Part shown: positions 46,514 to 56,268 of the stretch, in pieces
How the letters are laid out: every line of letters starts with the position of its first letter
Position numbering within the stretch: the stretch's first letter is position 1
Assembly (NCBI RefSeq): GCF_900142725.1
Contig: NZ_FRBW01000003.1
Coordinates: 186,001 to 250,000, forward strand
Source: Roseibium suaedae
GTDB lineage: Bacteria; Pseudomonadota; Alphaproteobacteria; Rhizobiales; Stappiaceae
Direction: 5' to 3'
DNA: 64,000 nt
Notes under the pieces: generated by a model
Database searches by the model: none
Seen by the model: the letters and a program-made list of their open reading frames with translations, nothing else
What the model was told of the DNA's origin: nothing
Position numbers and translations under genes: made by a program

Positions 46514-47328
46514 TGCCCCGCACGCTCTCCGTTGCCCATCTTTCGGCCATTGATCTTGCCCCTCCGGCGTTTCTGGAGGCTGCGGCCGAGGCGGGTTTTG
46601 AGGCTGTGGGCCTGCGCCTGATCCGGGTGACAGACACCTCGCCCGGTTATCCCTTGATGGAGGACCCGGCGGCCCTGCGGCAAACCCGGTCCGCCATGGC
46701 CTCAACTGGCCTGCGTGTCGCCGACATCGAATTCGTCAAGATCACGTCGCAGACCAATATTGAAGCCTTGCTGCCGTTTCTGGACGCAGGCGCAGAGCTC
46801 GGCGCGGCCCAGGTCATCACGGCCCCTTACGATCCTGACCTGACCAGGCTCGCCGACACACTGGGCCGCTTGTCGGAGGAAGCCCGAGCGCGTGGGCTCG
46901 GCACGGTTCTGGAATTCTTCCCCTGGACCAATGTTCCCGATCTTGCCGCCTGCTGGCAGGTGGTGAGCCAGGCCGGTCCACACACAGGCCTGCTGGTGGA
47001 CAGCCTGCATTTCGACCGGTCCAACTCATCTCTGGACCTTTTGAAGGCCTTGCCCAAGGACAGGCTTCCTTTCGCCCATCTCTGCGATGCCCGCTGCCAG
47101 CCGGCCTATTCGGAAGAAGAATTGCTGGAAACCGCAAGAGCCGAGCGGCTTGCCCCCGGAGACGGTCAGATTGATCTGGCCGCATTTCTGGACGCATTCG
47201 ACCCCGACCTGCCCCTCGGCATCGAAGTTCCGATGAACGCCAAGGCCGCCGCAGAAGGCTCACCTGCCGTGTTGAAGCACCTTTACCGGCGGACCTCGGA
47301 GTTTCTCGAAAACCTGCCTGGCGCGTGA
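46513..47328 (+). CDS. Sugar phosphate isomerase/epimerase family TIM-barrel protein
   Basis: 271 residues; the ATG overlaps the dehydrogenase stop by one base, so it is coupled. The pattern is xylose-isomerase-like: FLEAAAEAGFEAVGLRLI near the N-terminus, a central GTVLEFFPWTNVPD metal-binding Glu region, LLVDSLHFDRSNS, and a late LGIEVPMN. Members act as isomerases, epimerases or dehydratases such as the one-domain dehydroshikimate dehydratases (AsbF, QuiC2 type). With the flavoprotein upstream and the shared regulator, it may work on a related ring compound; the reaction is not known. Confidence 0.78.
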   Translation: MPRTLSVAHLSAIDLAPPAFLEAAAEAGFEAVGLRLIRVTDTSPGYPLMEDPAALRQTRSAMASTGLRVADIEFVKITSQTNIEALLPFLDAGAELGAAQVITAPYDPDLTRLADTLGRLSEEARARGLGTVLEFFPWTNVPDLAACWQVVSQAGPHTGLLVDSLHFDRSNSSLDLLKALPKDRLPFAHLCDARCQPAYSEEELLETARAERLAPGDGQIDLAAFLDAFDPDLPLGIEVPMNAKAAAEGSPAVLKHLYRRTSEFLENLPGA

Positions 47329-47330
47329 CC

Positions 47331-48176
47331 CTATCCGCCGGGTCCGCGCTGAACCGGAGCAGACCCGGCATAGACCGACAATCCGGCTGCATTGAAAATC
47401 TCGCCGAATTCCGGATCCGGGTCTTCATCGCAAACCAGACCATTGAAGTCACCAAGCTCGGCGACATGCACATGGTCCCGGTGGCCGAGCTTCTCGCGGC
47501 CCGCCAAAACATAGCGGGACCGGGCAGACGCGATCATGGCGCTCTTGATGATTGCGAGCGTGCGGATTGCCTCGCTGACGCCGTTGCTGTCGATGCCCGA
47601 AGCCCCGATGAAACAGGCATCCACCGTGTGACGATCGAGAAAGGCCAGTGCCTCCGCTCCCGAAACAGCCGCCTCTGCAGCAAGGTAGTCTCCCGGACAA
47701 AGCACGACATCAATGGAAGAAGACTGGCCAAGGGTCATGGCAACCGGAAGGCTGTTGGTCAGAACGGTGCAAGGGGTGCCCGCGATCGCCAGCTGACGGG
47801 CCATCTGCAGCGTGGTCGTGCCGCCATCCATCATCAGGATCGATCCGGGCTGTACCAGTCCGGCAGCGCGGCGCCCGATCCTTTCCCGCTCTTCCTTGCG
47901 GCTCGCGGACCGCGCATCCAGATCCGAATAAAGCCGGAAAACACCTGTCACCGGAACGCGCCCTTCGTCCTGCCGGGGAACCAGGCCTGCCTGGCTCATG
48001 CCCTCCAGATCCTGACGGATGGTTTCATCGCTGACGTTGAACTGTTCGGCCAGTTCGGAGATCCGCATGTGTGGCCGCGCCTGGAGCTCTCTTAATAGCT
48101 GCTGCTGGCGCTTTTCCGTTTCCAGTGTGGAGTCAACACCTTCTCCATCACGAACACCGGACTGCAATTTGTCCAA
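47331..48176 (-). CDS. DeoR/GlpR family transcriptional regulator
   Basis: 281 residues from a TTG at 48176, supported by AGGAGG 5 bp upstream. The DeoR winged helix is MRISELAEQFNVSDETIRQDLEGMSQAG. The C-terminal domain is of the sugar-phosphate isomerase-like (ISOCOT) type with IGRRAAGLVQPGSILMMDGGTTTLQMA and DACFIGASGIDSNGVSEA. Such regulators usually respond to a sugar phosphate. It is convergent with the TIM-barrel gene, whose stop is 2 bp away; no obvious sugar operon adjoins it, so the target may be remote. Confidence 0.86.
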   Translation of the reverse strand: MDKLQSGVRDGEGVDSTLETEKRQQQLLRELQARPHMRISELAEQFNVSDETIRQDLEGMSQAGLVPRQDEGRVPVTGVFRLYSDLDARSASRKEERERIGRRAAGLVQPGSILMMDGGTTTLQMARQLAIAGTPCTVLTNSLPVAMTLGQSSSIDVVLCPGDYLAAEAAVSGAEALAFLDRHTVDACFIGASGIDSNGVSEAIRTLAIIKSAMIASARSRYVLAGREKLGHRDHVHVAELGDFNGLVCDEDPDPEFGEIFNAAGLSVYAGSAPVQRGPGG

Positions 48177-48498
48177 ATCAACCTCCTTGCCCTTACCCCA
48201 ACCCTATAAAGCCCATAAATTTTTAGGGGCGCTAGATGGATTTCTTGAAAACCTTTCTTTCTCTGCCGAATGCTGTTGCAAATGACACACTCCGGTGTTG
48301 AACTTGGGACTGATTTGATCGGCATATCCGGACTTTTCGCTTTTCGCTTCAGACGACTAACAATTACCCGGCTCAAGGTCTCTCGATAGAGACCTAAGGC
48401 GGCTCAGTTGGGCGCACCCGCCCCGTCCCACGCGAAACCCTTAAGACCGGGAAGCCCTCCCGCTTCGCTCCTTGCCTGACCTGACCGGACCTTGGTGA
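48177..48498. other. 322-bp intergenic region between divergent genes
   Basis: Lies between the DeoR-type gene (leftward) and the Na/phosphate cotransporter gene (rightward), so it should contain both promoters. I saw no gene, no strong palindrome and no repeat unit of the kind found at 50.2-50.6 kb. Confidence 0.5.
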
Positions 48499-50163
48499 AT
48501 GCTCGCATTTATTCTGAATCTCGCTGGTGCGATTGCCCTGCTGCTTTGGGCTGTCAAACTTATCCGCCATGGCGTGGAACGCGGCTTCACCAACCAACTC
48601 CGCTCCGGCCTGCGCCGGGCCGGTAAATCCCCCATCAGCGCCGCTTTTGGGGGGGCCATCGCGGCCTTCTGCCTTCAAAGCTCCACAGCCGTTGCGCTGC
48701 TTGCCACGTCCTTTGCCGCCAGCGGCGCCCTCGCAGCGACAGCTGGCGTGACCCTGCTGCTGGGCGCTGATGTCGGATCAGCCCTTGTGGTTCAGGCCCT
48801 GGTGCTGCCTGCCGGAATGCTCATCCCTGTGTTTCTTCTGGCCGGGGTCACTCTCTATCTGCGCGCGGGCGAGCGGCGCTACAAGGAAGCCGGCCGCATC
48901 CTGATCGGCCTTGCCCTGATCTTCGTCTCGCTCGGCATGATCCGTACCGCGACCCTGCCGCTGGCAGGCAGCGAGCTGGTGGAAATGATCGTCTCCTATC
49001 TGTCGCGCGACATGATCAGCGCCTTTCTCATCGGCGGGCTGATGGCTTTTGCCATGCACTCAAGCGTCGCTGCGATCCTGACCTTCGTGGCCTTCGTGGC
49101 CGAAGGCATGCTGCCGGTCCCAGTTGCCGCAGCTCTCGTGCTTGGCGCCAACACCGGCGGCACCCTGATCCCGCTGTTCCTGACCTCAGGTGCGCCCGCT
49201 GCAAGCCGCAACATCGTCATCGGCAATACAGTGCTGCGCGGTGGCGGCGCGTTGCTGACGCTCTTTGCCCTGGTCCAGTTCTCGCCTGACCTTTCCTTGC
49301 TGGGAAGTTCGGCAACCCGGCAGCTGATCAACCTGCATCTGGCCTTCAATGTGGCCGTTGCCCTTGTCGGACTGCCGCTTGCCGCCCCGCTGACCAATGC
49401 CATCCAGCGCCTTCGGACCAGCAACACGCCTGTGCAGCCAGTTGCCCAAGCCAGTGCGCTTGACCCTGCGGCCCTCGCCCATCCGGAACGGGCTCTTGCC
49501 TGCGCGGCACGAGAAGTCCTGCGCATGGGTGAGACAGCCCATCAGATGCTGGTTCCGGCAATGGACCTCATGCGAACCTGGAAGCGCGAGAATGCCACCA
49601 CCATCCGGACGCTGGAGGACGAGGTTGACCGGATGCATTTCGAGACCAAGCTCTATATCGCCAAGCTGCAGCAGCAGCCCCTGACGGCGGACCAGGGACG
49701 CCGGGCAATGGATCTCGCAGGCTTTGCCAATAACCTTGAAGAAGCCGGAGACCAGATCTCCACCGCCCTTCTCGAGATTGCCGAGAAGCTGAATGAAAAG
49801 GCGCTGAAATTCTCCGACAGCGGCTGGCATGACCTGTCCGATTTCCATGACCGGGTCGTGACCAATGCCCAGCTCGCCCTCAATGTGATGATCACCCATG
49901 ATCAGGGCGCCGCGCTTCAGCTCGTCGAGGAAAAGGACCATATCCGCGAAGCGGAACAGGACATGCAGGCCCGCCATCTTGACCGGTTGCGCTCGGGCAA
50001 CACCGCCAGTATCGAGACCAGTAACCTGCACCAGGAGACCCTTCGGGCGCTGAAGACCATCAACACCTGTTTCTCCATGACGGCCTATCCGATCGCCGAG
50101 GAATCCGGCGCTCTGCTTTCCAGCCGCCTGGCCCAACGCAGCAAGGCGGCTGCCGGAGTGTGA
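48499..50163 (+). CDS. Na/phosphate cotransporter family protein with PhoU-like C-terminal domain
   Basis: 554 residues. Two inverted halves with the QSST-type motif are characteristic: LQSSTAVALLATS near residue 57 and MHSSVAAILTF near 187, each within several membrane helices. The C-terminal third (about 335-550) is cytoplasmic and helical, PhoU-like (HQMLVPAMDLMRTW; ARHLDRLRSGN). This is the YjbB/NptA layout, proposed to move phosphate with sodium; YjbB of E. coli is linked to phosphate export. It stands alone, with no pst or pho genes near. Confidence 0.88.
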   Translation: MLAFILNLAGAIALLLWAVKLIRHGVERGFTNQLRSGLRRAGKSPISAAFGGAIAAFCLQSSTAVALLATSFAASGALAATAGVTLLLGADVGSALVVQALVLPAGMLIPVFLLAGVTLYLRAGERRYKEAGRILIGLALIFVSLGMIRTATLPLAGSELVEMIVSYLSRDMISAFLIGGLMAFAMHSSVAAILTFVAFVAEGMLPVPVAAALVLGANTGGTLIPLFLTSGAPAASRNIVIGNTVLRGGGALLTLFALVQFSPDLSLLGSSATRQLINLHLAFNVAVALVGLPLAAPLTNAIQRLRTSNTPVQPVAQASALDPAALAHPERALACAAREVLRMGETAHQMLVPAMDLMRTWKRENATTIRTLEDEVDRMHFETKLYIAKLQQQPLTADQGRRAMDLAGFANNLEEAGDQISTALLEIAEKLNEKALKFSDSGWHDLSDFHDRVVTNAQLALNVMITHDQGAALQLVEEKDHIREAEQDMQARHLDRLRSGNTASIETSNLHQETLRALKTINTCFSMTAYPIAEESGALLSSRLAQRSKAAAGV

Positions 50164-50235
50164 GGAAGCTGCGGCCAGTCTTTCTCTGAGAGCGTCGGAA
50201 TCGGAGCCTAAAACAGCCTCAGCAGTAGCCGAATG

Positions 50236-50559
50236 GGTACGGCATGGACCCCATGGTCAAGCCATGGGTGACGAATACGGAGGGGCAGGAGAACGATGAA
50301 AGGTCGTTTCACCGACGGCGTGGTTATCTGGCGGTGAGGTTGCGTTGGCAAACCAAAACAGATGCGGCAGCCGCTGAAGATACTTTCATCCTCCAACCTC
50401 TCCTCCGTCATGCCATGGCTCGACCATGGCATCCATTCCGTAACCTTACTTCAAAAGGTCACGTCTCAATTTGAGGAGACGAAACGGCATGTATCCCCAG
50501 GCTCAAGCCCGAGGATGACGAACGAGCCTGAATTTGATCCCCGGCCAAGCCGGGGATAA
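50236..50559. repeat. Cluster of four REP-like palindromic units
   Basis: Four hairpins with 5-nt loops: 50250-50268 (CCCATGG/CCATGGG, loop TCAAG), 50411-50431 (TGCCATGG/CCATGGCA, loop CTCGA), about 50493-50515 (loop CTCAA), and 50537-50557 (ATCCCCGG/CCGGGGAT, loop CCAAG). The second and third form a convergent pair with CCGTAACC and AACGGCATG on their inner sides, as at 62300-62410. They fill the 428-bp gap between two convergent genes; no coding gene is supported there. Confidence 0.8.
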
Positions 50560-50591
50560 CCGCAGGGAGAATCTTGTCTCCCTCGCCCTGA

Positions 50592-51401
50592 TCACACCAC
50601 GTTGCGTTCGCGGTAAGTCTGTAAGAAAGAACGGACGCGGGGGTCGTCAGGCTCCCGGCCGAAGATGTCGGCGGGCGGTGCCAGGGTGACAAGACGGCCC
50701 TTGTCGAGGAAAGCGACCCGGTCGGCCACATGGGCGGCAAAGCCCATTTCGTGGGTGACGACCACCATGGTCATGCCCTCGGCGGCCATTTCCTTCATCA
50801 CCGTCAGCACTTCGCCGACCAGTTCCGGATCAAGGGCCGACGTCGGTTCGTCAAAGAGCATAACCCGCGGCTCCATGGCAATCGCCCGGGCGATGGCCAC
50901 GCGCTGCTGTTGGCCACCGGAAAGATTGGCCGGATGGTTCTGCGCCTTGTCGGACAGGTGAACCTTGGTAAGCGCAGCCATGGCCGCGTCCTGTGCAGCC
51001 TTCTTGCCCAACCCCTTCACCTGGATCAGGGCCTCGGCAACATTCTCCAGAGCCGTCAGGTGCGGCCAGAGATTGAACTGCTGGAACACCATGCCGATGT
51101 GCTGGCGCTGGCGGCGCAAGGTGCCAGCAGCAACGCGCCTGCGCGGCTGGGCAGTGCCCTCCTGCCAGCCGATGAGTTCACCTTCGAGCCGGACTTCTCC
51201 GGTATCATAGGCTTCCAGAAAGTTGAGGCAGCGCAGCAGCGTGGATTTGCCGGACCCGGATGGGCCGATCAGGCAGACCACTTCGGAGCGGTTCACATCC
51301 AGCGTGATGTCGCGCAGCGCCTCAAAGTCCTTGAAGGACTTGCTCATGTTGCGGACCGAGATAAGCGCCTCGGTGGCAGCGGACGGTGTCTTTGTGTTCA
51401 T
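50592..51401 (-). CDS. Polar amino acid ABC transporter ATPase, probably histidine
   Basis: 269 residues. Walker [10 protein letters not shown] near 48-56, Q-loop [12 protein letters not shown], signature LSGGQQQR, Walker [14 protein letters not shown], and switch His in [10 protein letters not shown]. This is the HisP/GlnQ type. It is the last gene of the leftward importer that follows hutIHGU, so histidine or urocanate is the likely cargo. The binding mode to the two permeases below is through their EAA loops. Confidence 0.9.
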   Translation of the reverse strand: MNTKTPSAATEALISVRNMSKSFKDFEALRDITLDVNRSEVVCLIGPSGSGKSTLLRCLNFLEAYDTGEVRLEGELIGWQEGTAQPRRRVAAGTLRRQRQHIGMVFQQFNLWPHLTALENVAEALIQVKGLGKKAAQDAAMAALTKVHLSDKAQNHPANLSGGQQQRVAIARAIAMEPRVMLFDEPTSALDPELVGEVLTVMKEMAAEGMTMVVVTHEMGFAAHVADRVAFLDKGRLVTLAPPADIFGREPDDPRVRSFLQTYRERNVV

Positions 51402-51426
51402 CGGGATGTCCCTGCTTGTCTCAGTC

Positions 51427-52086
51427 TCAAGTGCGCTTCAAATGGCGCGTGACGCGGGCTTCGACCCGGCCACCAAGCCAGCTCGTGACGATGACCATCA
51501 GCCAGTAGAACAGCGACAGCACCAGGAACGGCTCGATATAGGTGAAGGTCTCAGCGGCCATGGTCTGCGTTTCATAAAGCAGCTCCGGCACGGTCACGAC
51601 CGACAGGATGGCCGTTTCCTTGCTGAGAATGATGATGAAGTTGGTCAGCGGAGCCGTGATCGGCACCAGCATCTGCGGCAGGATGATCCGGCGCATGATA
51701 CGGGCTTCCGACAGGCCGACGCAGCGTGCCGCCTCGATCTGGCCCTTCGGCACCGCATTGAAGCCGGACCGGAAGATCTCGGCAAAATACGGGCTGCCAT
51801 AGACGATGAAGCTCAGGATACCAGCCTGAACCGGCGTCAGCACCAGCCCCAGATAGGGCCCGCCATAATAGAGGATGAAAAGCTGGATCATGAACGGCGT
51901 GCCGCGGATCAGCTCCACATAGAGGTCGATAATCCAGCGGACCGGTCGGATGCTCCAGCGGTAAAGGCAGGCAATGGCGAAGCCAAGCAGCAGACCACCG
52001 ACAGAGCCGACAATCCAGCACAGGATGGTTACACCGAAGCCGCGCAGGAGATCCGGGCCATAGCGAACGAAAAGGTCGAGTTCCAT
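51427..52086 (-). CDS. Polar amino acid ABC transporter permease (second)
   Basis: 219 residues with about five helices. Family pattern [20 protein letters not shown] and EAA loop [37 protein letters not shown]. It starts 9 bp after the first permease. It pairs with the neighbouring permease as a HisQM-type dimer. Confidence 0.9.
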   Translation of the reverse strand: MELDLFVRYGPDLLRGFGVTILCWIVGSVGGLLLGFAIACLYRWSIRPVRWIIDLYVELIRGTPFMIQLFILYYGGPYLGLVLTPVQAGILSFIVYGSPYFAEIFRSGFNAVPKGQIEAARCVGLSEARIMRRIILPQMLVPITAPLTNFIIILSKETAILSVVTVPELLYETQTMAAETFTYIEPFLVLSLFYWLMVIVTSWLGGRVEARVTRHLKRT

Positions 52087-52095
52087 CTCCGCCCC

Positions 52096-52749
52096 CTACC
52101 CGATCTGCAGCCGCTTTTCGGCCATCCGGCCAAAGCGCGACAACACGAAATTGATGACGAAATAGATCCCGGCCGCAGCCACATAGATCTCCAGCGGACG
52201 GTAGGTCTCGCCGGTAATGTTCTGGGAAACGCGGGTCAGTTCGGCAATGCCGACGACCGAGGCCAGGGAAGAAACCTTGACCAGAAGGATCAGCTCATTG
52301 ACCAGCGACGGCAGGCCAAGGCGGATGGCCTGGGGCACCAGAATGCGCCGCCACAGAGCCAGAGACGGGATGCCGAGCGCTTCTGCTGCTTCCGCCTGCC
52401 CCTTGGGGATGGCCTGAAGCGCACCGCGCAGGATTTCCGCCGTATAGGCCGCCGAGCACATGCCGGTGGCAAGGATCGCAGCCGCGATGGCCGGAAGATC
52501 CAGCCCGACATAGGGCAGCATGTAGAAGAACATCAGGAGCTGCACCAGCAGCGGAACACCGCGGAAGAAGCTGATGTAGAACCGCGCGAAACTGGCAAGC
52601 GCCAGGTTCGACGAAAGCCGCGCCGCACAGAGCAGCACGCCCAGCACGATACTGATCGCCATTCCGGCCACGGAAATGAGCAGGGTCCACCGCGCAGCTG
52701 CCAGAAGATACGGCAGATTGTGCGCGATGACGTCAAAAGAAAAGTCCAC
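52096..52749 (-). CDS. Polar amino acid ABC transporter permease (first)
   Basis: 217 residues with about five helices. Family pattern YISFFRGVPLLVQLLMFFYMLP and EAA loop AEILRGALQAIPKGQAEAAEALGIPSLALWRRILVPQ. It lies downstream of the binding-protein gene across a strong hairpin. With the second permease it forms the membrane part of the importer in the hut region. Confidence 0.9.
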   Translation of the reverse strand: MDFSFDVIAHNLPYLLAAARWTLLISVAGMAISIVLGVLLCAARLSSNLALASFARFYISFFRGVPLLVQLLMFFYMLPYVGLDLPAIAAAILATGMCSAAYTAEILRGALQAIPKGQAEAAEALGIPSLALWRRILVPQAIRLGLPSLVNELILLVKVSSLASVVGIAELTRVSQNITGETYRPLEIYVAAAGIYFVINFVLSRFGRMAEKRLQIG

Positions 52750-52818
52750 CGGGGATCGCTCCGCACTGACGGTTGCCGCGGGTGATGGTTTTATAAAAAC
52801 CAGCCCGTGAAAACGAAT

Positions 52819-52845
52819 GCTCCGGCAGGGTTACCCTGCCGGAGC
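52819..52845 (-). terminator. Perfect 12-bp hairpin after the amino-acid-binding-protein gene
   Basis: GCTCCGGCAGGG and CCCTGCCGGAGC flank a 3-nt loop; no long T tract follows. It lies between the binding-protein stop and the permease start, as in the peptide importer at 17066, and probably stabilises the binding-protein message or attenuates the rest. Confidence 0.65.
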
Positions 52846-52855
52846 GCGGTCGGCG

Positions 52856-53674
52856 TTACTTCACGTCCGGCATGGTGGTCGGCAGCTCCGGAGAGGTGCC
52901 CAGCCACTTTTCGTTGATTGCCTTGAGGCGGCCGTCTTCGTGCATCTTCAGCAGAGCAGCGTTGATGGCTTCGACCAGGGAAGCGGTCTCGTCGCCCGGA
53001 CGGGCAACCCAGCCGAAGTACTTCGGCTCGCCGAACGGCGGCATGACCATTTCGAACAGGCCCGGACGCTGAACGGCAGCATAGCCCATCAGCGGCATGG
53101 AGTTGGCAACACCCTGGATACGGCCCGCGGCAAGGTCAGCCAGCGCTTCGTCGATATTGACGTATTCACGGATGTCGGCCGGAGTTGCCAGCGTTGCGGA
53201 GAAGGCCTTCAGCTGTTCCAGCTGGGCAGAGCCCTTCTGGGAACCCACGGCTTTGCCGGCGATGTCTTCCGGCTTGGCGATCGAGCTGTCACCGGCCTTC
53301 TTGGCGAGCGCAACGGTGGCGTTGCCGATCGGCAGGGAGAAGCTGTAGCGGCTCAGGCGCTCGGCGGTGATGGTCACCGGAGCGTTGACGATGTCGAACT
53401 TGCCAGCTTCCAGGCCCGGAAGGATCGACTGCCACGGCAGATCGAGGAATTCGACCTCGACGCCCAGTTCCTTGGCAACTTCGGTGAAGAGATCGTGGCA
53501 GATGCCCTGATATTCACCATCCTTCAGGATGTCGAACGGTGCGTAGTGCATTTCGGTTGCGGCCACGATCTTGCCCTTGGCCTTGATGTCGGCCAGCAGA
53601 TCCGCATGGGCAGCCCCGGCCAGACCAAGGCTGAAACCCACTGCGGCAACCACACTGAGGAACTTCGCTTTCAT
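52856..53674 (-). CDS. Polar amino acid ABC transporter substrate-binding protein, probably histidine
   Basis: 272 residues from ATG 53674 (AGGAGA 8 bp upstream; a GTG at 53680 is too close to it). Signal peptide KAKFLSVVAAVGFSLGLAGAAHA, then the family 3 pattern KIVAATEMHYAPFDILKDGEYQGICHDLF. The ligand-binding Arg usually found in amino-acid receptors falls near AERLSRYSFSLP. It follows hutU on the same strand with a 64-bp gap, so it may belong to the hut transcript. The histidine specificity is inferred from this position. Confidence 0.87.
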   Translation of the reverse strand: MKAKFLSVVAAVGFSLGLAGAAHADLLADIKAKGKIVAATEMHYAPFDILKDGEYQGICHDLFTEVAKELGVEVEFLDLPWQSILPGLEAGKFDIVNAPVTITAERLSRYSFSLPIGNATVALAKKAGDSSIAKPEDIAGKAVGSQKGSAQLEQLKAFSATLATPADIREYVNIDEALADLAAGRIQGVANSMPLMGYAAVQRPGLFEMVMPPFGEPKYFGWVARPGDETASLVEAINAALLKMHEDGRLKAINEKWLGTSPELPTTMPDVK

Positions 53675-53738
53675 TCTCACTGTCTCCTAATTCTCTGGGA
53701 GGTTGAACCTTTTGGTCTTCTTATTGTTTTTGGTCTCT

Positions 53739-55409
53739 TCAGCCAAGGATGGCTGGAAGATTCAATTGATGTTCTTTTGCGCAGTCGATGGCGATTTCGT
53801 AACCGGCATCCGCATGGCGCATAACCCCCGTTGCCGGGTCATTCCATAGCACCCGGGCAAGGCGCTCATCAGCATCTTTCGTGCCATCGCAACAAATCAC
53901 CATGCCGGAATGCTGGGAAAAGCCCATGCCGACCCCGCCGCCGTGGTGGAGCGAGACCCAGGTCGCGCCTGACGCGGTATTGAGCAGAGCATTCAGGAGC
54001 GGCCAATCGGACACGGCATCCGAGCCGTCCTTCATGGATTCGGTCTCGCGATTTGGCGAGGCAACCGATCCCGAATCGAGGTGATCGCGGCCGATGACGA
54101 CCGGCGCCTTCAATTCGCCATTGCGGACCATTTCGTTGAAGGCAAGACCCAGGCGGTGGCGCTGGCCAAGGCCGACCCAGCAGATGCGGGCCGGAAGCCC
54201 CTGGAAGGCGATCCGCTCGCGGGCCATGTCCAGCCAGTTGTGCAGATGCTCGTCATCGGGGATGAGCTCCTTCACCTTCTGGTCGGTCTTGTAGATGTCC
54301 TCCGGATCCCCCGACAGGGCGCACCAGCGGAACGGACCGACACCGCGGCAGAAGAGCGGGCGGATATAGGCCGGAACGAAGCCCGGGAAGGCAAAGGCAT
54401 TCTCGAAGCCCTCTTCCAGCGCGACCTGGCGGATGTTGTTGCCATAGTCGAGGGTGGGAACGCCTGCGTTCCAGAAGGCGACCATGGCCTCCACCTGCTT
54501 GCGCATGGATGCACGTGCAGCCTTCTCTACGGCCTTCGGATCGCTTTCGCGCTTGGCCTTCCATTCGGCAATCGTCCAGCCTTCCGGCAGATAGCCGTTG
54601 ATCGGATCATGGGCGGAGGTCTGGTCGGTGACGATATCCGGGCGCACGCCGCGGCGCATGAGTTCCGGGAAGATCTCTGCAGCGTTGCCCAGCAAGCCGA
54701 CAGACTTCGCTTCGCCAGCGGCTGTCCACCGCTCGATCATGGCAAGAGCCTCATCCAGCGAGGTTGCCTTTTCATCGACATAGCGGGTGCGCAGGCGGAA
54801 ATCGATGCGGGTCTCGTCACACTCGACCGCAAGGCAGCAGGCGCCAGCCATGACGGCCGCCAGCGGCTGAGCGCCGCCCATGCCGCCAAGGCCACCGGTG
54901 AGGATCCACTTGCCCTTGAGGTCGCCGCCGAAATGCTGGCGCCCTGCTTCGGCAAAGGTTTCATAGGTGCCCTGAACGATGCCCTGAGTGCCAATATAGA
55001 TCCACGAGCCGGCAGTCATCTGGCCGTACATGGCCAGACCCTTCTTGTCGAGTTCGTTGAAATGATCCCAGGTCGCCCAATGAGGCACCAGGTTGGAGTT
55101 GGCGATCAGCACGCGCGGCGCGTCCTTGTGGGTGCGGAACACACCCACCGGCTTGCCGGACTGGACCATCAAGGTCTCGTTTTCTTCCAGAGACTTGAGC
55201 GCGCCGACAATCTTGTCGAAGTCGTCCCAGGTGCGGGCAGCGCGGCCGATGCCGCCATAGACCACCAGTTCATGGGGATTTTCAGCCACATCCGGATGCA
55301 GGTTGTTCATCAGCATGCGCAGGGGCGCTTCGGTCAGCCAGGACTTGGCATTGAGTTCCGTGCCAGTGGGCGGAAACACGTCACGGGAATTATGGCGGCG
55401 GTCAACCAT
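53739..55409 (-). CDS. hutU: Urocanate hydratase
   Basis: 556 residues, the normal length. NAD-binding [13 protein letters not shown] near 177-189, and the catalytic-region [18 protein letters not shown] with the conserved Cys. The C-terminal [23 protein letters not shown] stretch is invariant in the family. It converts urocanate to 4-imidazolone-5-propionate. It is downstream of hutG on the same strand with a 25-bp gap, and upstream of the importer. Confidence 0.96.
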   Translation of the reverse strand: MVDRRHNSRDVFPPTGTELNAKSWLTEAPLRMLMNNLHPDVAENPHELVVYGGIGRAARTWDDFDKIVGALKSLEENETLMVQSGKPVGVFRTHKDAPRVLIANSNLVPHWATWDHFNELDKKGLAMYGQMTAGSWIYIGTQGIVQGTYETFAEAGRQHFGGDLKGKWILTGGLGGMGGAQPLAAVMAGACCLAVECDETRIDFRLRTRYVDEKATSLDEALAMIERWTAAGEAKSVGLLGNAAEIFPELMRRGVRPDIVTDQTSAHDPINGYLPEGWTIAEWKAKRESDPKAVEKAARASMRKQVEAMVAFWNAGVPTLDYGNNIRQVALEEGFENAFAFPGFVPAYIRPLFCRGVGPFRWCALSGDPEDIYKTDQKVKELIPDDEHLHNWLDMARERIAFQGLPARICWVGLGQRHRLGLAFNEMVRNGELKAPVVIGRDHLDSGSVASPNRETESMKDGSDAVSDWPLLNALLNTASGATWVSLHHGGGVGMGFSQHSGMVICCDGTKDADERLARVLWNDPATGVMRHADAGYEIAIDCAKEHQLNLPAILG

Positions 55410-55434
55410 TTTGATCTCCTCGGGTGGTCAGGCT

Positions 55435-56268
55435 TTACGCCAGCTTTTCTTGTGGGGCCTTGGCCGGGTTCTGGGGAAGGTTCAGCGCAATCTCTGCCAG
55501 ATCCTTCAGGATCAGTTCGAGATGGGGGCGAAGACGCCCTGCCCGGTCCTCGTCATAGTCAAAGGGAACATCTTCGCTGGCCAGATGAGTGGCCTGGGCC
55601 AGTTCCATCTGGATGGCATGGACGCCGGTTTCCGGGCGGCCATAATGACGAGTGGTCCAGCCGCCCTTGAAGCGGCCATTCAGGATACTTGTGTAACCCT
55701 CGGCAGCCTTGGTTCTCAGAACCGTTGCGGCTTCGATCGCCTGTGCGCAGGTGGTGCCGTTGTTGGTGCCGACGTTGAAGTCCGGCAGGCGTCCCTCGAA
55801 CAGGAACGGAATGGTCGAGCGGATCGAATGGCAATCGTAGAGAATGGCGACACCGTGGATCGCCTTCACCCGTTCGATCTCGGCAGCAAGGGCTGCGTGA
55901 TAAGGGCCGTGCCAGTCCTTCTGGCGGGCTGCGATTTCTTCTGAGGCCGGCTCAGCGCCCTCCAGATAGATCGGGCGGCCATCAAAGTCGGTCGTGGGGC
56001 AAAGAGACGTGGTGTTCTGGCCCGGATAAAGGCTCACATCCGCAGGGTCTCTATTTGCATCAATGACATAGCGGTGAAAGTTCGCACGAACCATCGTCGC
56101 GCCAGGCAGAAGGTCACGGTAGAGCCGGTCCACGTGCCAGTCCGTATCGGCCAGCACCTTGCCCGTGTCGTTGAGCATTGCCCAGATGTCCTGCGGCACA
56201 TGGGTGCCCGCGTGGGGCACGCCGAGAATGACCGGGCTGTCGCCTTGGGTGACCTCAAACGGCAGCAT
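55435..56268 (-). CDS. hutG: N-formylglutamate deformylase
   Basis: 277 residues from ATG 56268, which overlaps the end of hutH by 14 bp; the frame extends to 56304 but within hutH. The family pattern [16 protein letters not shown] is near the N-terminus, with [28 protein letters not shown] in the centre. It hydrolyses N-formylglutamate to glutamate and formate. Its presence with hutF shows that the HutF/HutG branch is used instead of formiminoglutamase. Confidence 0.94.
   Translation of the reverse strand: MLPFEVTQGDSPVILGVPHAGTHVPQDIWAMLNDTGKVLADTDWHVDRLYRDLLPGATMVRANFHRYVIDANRDPADVSLYPGQNTTSLCPTTDFDGRPIYLEGAEPASEEIAARQKDWHGPYHAALAAEIERVKAIHGVAILYDCHSIRSTIPFLFEGRLPDFNVGTNNGTTCAQAIEAATVLRTKAAEGYTSILNGRFKGGWTTRHYGRPETGVHAIQMELAQATHLASEDVPFDYDEDRAGRLRPHLELILKDLAEIALNLPQNPAKAPQEKLA

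Noticed and set aside
54081..55670. 529-codon open frame on the plus strand
   Set aside because: Antisense to hutU and hutG; composition is that of a shadow frame.
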